This document shows, one piece after another, positions 7,679-8,516 of a stretch of 8,516 bases of DNA. The notes beneath the pieces are model-generated. The model was not told the origin of the DNA. It saw only the letters and a list, made by a program, of their open reading frames with translations, and did not search any database. The position numbers were made by a program, and so were the translations under genes. The stretch lies in contig WRMM01000067.1 in the NCBI GenBank assembly GCA_009777135.1, forward strand, positions 1-8,516. The letters run 5' to 3'. Source of the stretch: Candidatus Fibrimonadales bacterium (lineage in GTDB: Bacteria > Fibrobacterota > Fibrobacteria > Fibrobacterales > Fibrobacteraceae). Each line of letters begins with the position of its first letter. Position 1 is the stretch's first letter.

Positions 7679-7739
7679 GGGAGTAGGGAATGGGGAGTAG
7701 GGAGTAGAATCCACTCCCCACTCCCTACTAGCCACTCCC
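7679..7739. repeat. 61-nt imperfect palindrome built from GGGAGT / ACTCCC units
   Basis: GGGAGT begins at 7679, 7693 and 7700. Its complement ACTCCC begins at 7713, 7720 and 7734. The spacings are 14 and 7 on the left and 7 and 14 on the right, so all three pairs are symmetric about position 7709. One long hairpin can form with a few internal mismatches. In an alternative register AGTAGGGAGT (7696-7705) pairs with ACTCCCTACT (7720-7729), a perfect 10 bp. It lies between the transporter stop and mnmE. No T-run follows, so it is not a classical intrinsic terminator. It looks like a dispersed intergenic repeat. Confidence 0.75.
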
Positions 7740-7791
7740 CAGCGAAGTAAATCAGCATCCTAGAGTTAATCGCATTTACTAAATTTCCCCG

Positions 7792-8516
7792 ATGAGCATG
7801 ACAACTATAGTTGCTTTGGCTACTCCGCCTGGGGTAAGCGCTTTAGCGGTTGTGCGCATTAGCGGGCTTGCTGCGCAGGATATTTGCAAAGCGATTTTGC
7901 CAAGCTTTGATATGAAGCCTAGGGTTGCTAGTTTAACCAAAGCGGTTGCTTTTGGGCATGAAATTGATAGACTCATTGCTATTTATTTTCCTGCTCCAAA
8001 CTCCCACACTGGCGAAGATGTTCTGGAATTGTTTCCGCATGGGAATCCTTTTATAATTCGCAAACTGCTTGAGTCTATTTGCAAAGTTCCGAATGTGCGC
8101 TTGGCAGAGCGAGGCGAATTTACGGAGCGTGCTTTTTTAAACGGAAAAATAGACTTAACCCAAGCCGAAGCCTTGGGCGACCTTTTATCCGCAAGCAATT
8201 CAAAAACCCTAGCTAACGCCCAAAGATTGCTAACCGGCGAAGTTTCCGCAGAAATAAAAGCATTAACAGAAAACATAAAAGAAATTTCCGCATCAATGGA
8301 GCTAGAAGTAGATTTTGCCGAGGATATAGGCACTTCCCCTCTCCAAGAGGGGTGCCCGAAGGGCGGGGTGTCCTTGCATAACGTTTTAAATAATTTACAA
8401 GGATTAAAAAAACGTTTCAAAAAAAATAGCAACGAGTTGCCCCGCGTTGTTTTTTTCGGAGCGCCCAATGCGGGCAAGTCTACGTTGATAAATGCGCTTG
8501 TTAGCGAAGACAGGTT
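7792..8516 (+). CDS. mnmE: tRNA uridine-5-carboxymethylaminomethyl(34) synthesis GTPase MnmE, N-terminal part (runs off right edge)
   Basis: 241 complete codons are visible. With MnmG, MnmE installs the aminomethyl-type modification on U34 of tRNAs using a folate-derived carbon and GTP hydrolysis. The N-terminal folate-binding domain opens MSMTTIVALATPPG and continues to VVRISG. The conserved stretch ERGEFTERAFLNGKIDL plus QAEALGDLL and the HGNPFII segment are clear MnmE features. The helical domain follows, and the G1 P-loop GAPNAGKS is at 223-230. The rest of the G domain and the C-terminal Cys motif lie beyond the window. Either ATG 7792 or ATG 7798 could be the start, and neither has a Shine-Dalgarno (TTCCCCG precedes the first). 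Residues 181-194 are encoded by a palindromic repeat, yet the frame stays open and the distance from the DFAED motif to the P-loop is about normal, so the protein is probably functional. Confidence 0.95.
   Translation, partial: MSMTTIVALATPPGVSALAVVRISGLAAQDICKAILPSFDMKPRVASLTKAVAFGHEIDRLIAIYFPAPNSHTGEDVLELFPHGNPFIIRKLLESICKVPNVRLAERGEFTERAFLNGKIDLTQAEALGDLLSASNSKTLANAQRLLTGEVSAEIKALTENIKEISASMELEVDFAEDIGTSPLQEGCPKGGVSLHNVLNNLQGLKKRFKKNSNELPRVVFFGAPNAGKSTLINALVSEDR
8332..8373. repeat. GC-rich double-hairpin repeat inside the mnmE coding sequence
   Basis: The first hairpin has arms CCCCTCT (8336-8342) and AGAGGGG (8346-8352) with a CCA loop. The second has arms GCCC (8354-8357) and GGGC (8361-8364) with a GAA loop. 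GGGGTG occurs after each hairpin stem (8349-8354 and 8365-8370). The composition contrasts sharply with the AT-leaning sequence on both sides. The 42 bases equal 14 codons and translate as TSPLQEGCPKGGVS. It resembles a family of short dispersed palindromes that I recall, without being able to check, from Bacteroidota/Fibrobacterota-like genomes. The exact element ends are uncertain by a few bases. Confidence 0.7.

Noticed and set aside
7679..7739. CRISPR-like array
   Set aside because: The repeat units are only 6-8 bp, are partly inverted and lack spacers of constant length.
8332..8373. Frameshift or pseudogene in mnmE caused by the repeat
   Set aside because: The insert is a multiple of three and the conserved P-loop continues in the same frame on the far side.
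7983..8477. Minus-strand frame of 164 codons opposite mnmE
   Set aside because: The plus-strand MnmE motifs, including the P-loop, are unmistakable in the same region; the reverse product shows no family features.

Overview
The window reads as chromosomal DNA from a motile, diderm (Gram-negative-type) bacterium of moderate, somewhat AT-leaning composition. Evidence for two membranes is a partial outer-membrane beta-barrel protein and a lipoprotein with Ser at +2. Evidence for motility is an intact flhA-flhF pair. The GC-rich double-hairpin repeat inside mnmE resembles elements I associate with Bacteroidota/Fibrobacterota-type genomes. This suggests the FCB group and possibly a flagellated Fibrobacterota relative, but that placement is a low-confidence inference.

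Layout. Positions 496 down to 1 hold the first 165 codons of a minus-strand secreted beta-barrel protein that runs off the left edge. It diverges from a plus-strand cluster: a beta-propeller lipoprotein (530-2221), flhA (2223-4316), flhF (4309-5505) and a small two-helix membrane protein (5519-5857). The junctions are +1, -8 and +13 bases, so these four genes are probably co-transcribed and partly translationally coupled. A weak hairpin (5869-5894) separates them from a Na/Pi-cotransporter family protein with a PhoU-like tail (5908-7653). A 138-bp gap follows, carrying a 61-nt imperfect palindrome, and then the 5' part of mnmE (7792 to the right edge).

How the genes work together. FlhA is the export gate of the flagellar type III secretion system. 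FlhF is the SRP-type GTPase that in other bacteria sets flagellar position and number. The lipoprotein and the small membrane protein flank this pair tightly and are candidate envelope factors linked to motility, which is inference from gene order. The phosphate transporter and the tRNA-modification GTPase MnmE are separate housekeeping functions.

The most unusual signals are two. A near-perfect inverted repeat (491-535) contains both divergent start codons at mirror-image positions. A structured palindromic repeat is read in frame as residues 181-194 of MnmE. I see no CRISPR array, tRNA or rRNA gene, or transposase, and no gene-free stretch longer than 300 bases.
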